From Druceiella hillmani (lineage: Eukaryota; Arthropoda; Insecta; Lepidoptera; Hepialidae), in the NCBI GenBank assembly GCA_039881145.1, contig JAYKKI010000088.1, forward strand, positions 637,501 to 701,500: a stretch of DNA of 64,000 nucleotides. The letters are read 5' to 3'. Under the pieces are notes generated by a model. It saw only the letters and a list, made by a program, of their open reading frames with translations, searched no databases and was not told the DNA's origin. The position numbers and the translations under genes were made by a program. The stretch's first letter is position 1. Each line of letters opens with the position of its first letter. This document shows, piece by piece, positions 63,481-64,000 of the stretch.

Positions 63481-64000
63481 GGGCCCTAAACATGCTTTTG
63501 TTTCTATATGACCATAGCTGAAAATGTTCTCAAGTGATAGATATGTGCTGTTAGTATTATTTCTACTAATTGAAAACAAACACCAGATATTGCATCACTA
63601 TTAATGATATAATATTGTAATAAGCAGCGTTTCATATAAAATTATTGTATGGGATCCAGCACAAAACTCTACCATTACAACCAGCACATTGCTTTAACCA
63701 AAGTCTTTACAACCAATCTCTAATGCATTAGGAAATATATTTGGATACAATGCATTACCACTGCAAAAATCTATATAACCACTGGGATTTTCCGAATACA
63801 AAACGGGCACAACGATGATAATCCTGATGCTTACCCTAGCCACACATATATCAACCAATATTTATATTAATAACTTCATAAACAAAAAGATCTAATTAAT
63901 TTTCAACAATAATATAACGTTTCTTAATTTCAATTTTTGTCTTTATATTTTTCAAATTTCTATGATACCTTGTTTTCCTGATGTATCCTCTAACTAACGT
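63481..64000. other. AT-rich end of window
   Basis: No exon, repeat or element recognised. A continuation of the pogo-like element to the right cannot be excluded. Confidence 0.4.

Overview
This is eukaryotic, almost certainly arthropod and probably insect, nuclear DNA. It is AT-rich, has long repeat-filled introns and GT-AG splice sites, and carries relics of several insect-type transposon families. No bacterial operons, rRNA or convincing tRNA genes were seen. The species cannot be named from the sequence.

One host gene on the minus strand explains all the convincing coding sequence. It runs from about 52.24 kb down to 2.31 kb and continues past the window at both ends. I resolve 23 exons whose splice phases join without a break into 1280 codons. 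Residue numbers below count from the first complete codon in the window. In protein order these are: an acidic, low-complexity N-terminal region (exons 1-4); a basic linker and polyQ stretch (5-6); a SPRY domain (7-10); an unusual charged, coiled-coil-like insert of about 200 residues (11-15); a short bridge (16); a P-loop ATPase/kinase-like domain with GLPGAGKT (17-20); and a long RGG/glycine-rich tail (20-23). This is the architecture of heterogeneous nuclear ribonucleoprotein U / U-like proteins (SAF-A family): nuclear RNA-binding proteins that link chromatin and nascent RNA. The SAP DNA-binding domain expected at the N terminus is not in the window, so the first exon(s) must lie beyond 64 kb. 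The last exon here ends in a perfect donor, so the stop codon lies beyond position 1 or in an exon too small to see.

The introns and the upstream flank (52.2-64 kb) hold decayed mobile elements. These are three Tc1/mariner-type families (34.4, 39.7-42.3, 50.9 and 55.9 kb), a pogo/Tigger-like fragment (62.8 kb), four copies of one TTAA-flanked piggyBac-type deletion element (6.4, 14.6, 58.4, 60.9 kb), a second TTAA-flanked element and a piggyBac transposase relic (44.6-46.8 kb), five non-LTR retrotransposon 3' fragments, two Helitron-like copies, a three-copy interspersed repeat of about 350 bp, and a palindromic repeat family carrying a hammerhead-ribozyme-like motif (25.4, 48.0, 57.0, 62.4 kb). 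Several tandem arrays also occur (about 183, 147, 94 and 168 bp units).

The most interesting items are the hammerhead-like motif with its surrounding near-perfect palindrome, the insert between SPRY and ATPase domains, the alternating dimer structure of the 94-bp array, a piggyBac insertion whose empty site is preserved in a neighbouring repeat copy, and the long inverted repeat around a broken mariner transposase. No wholly new system could be demonstrated.
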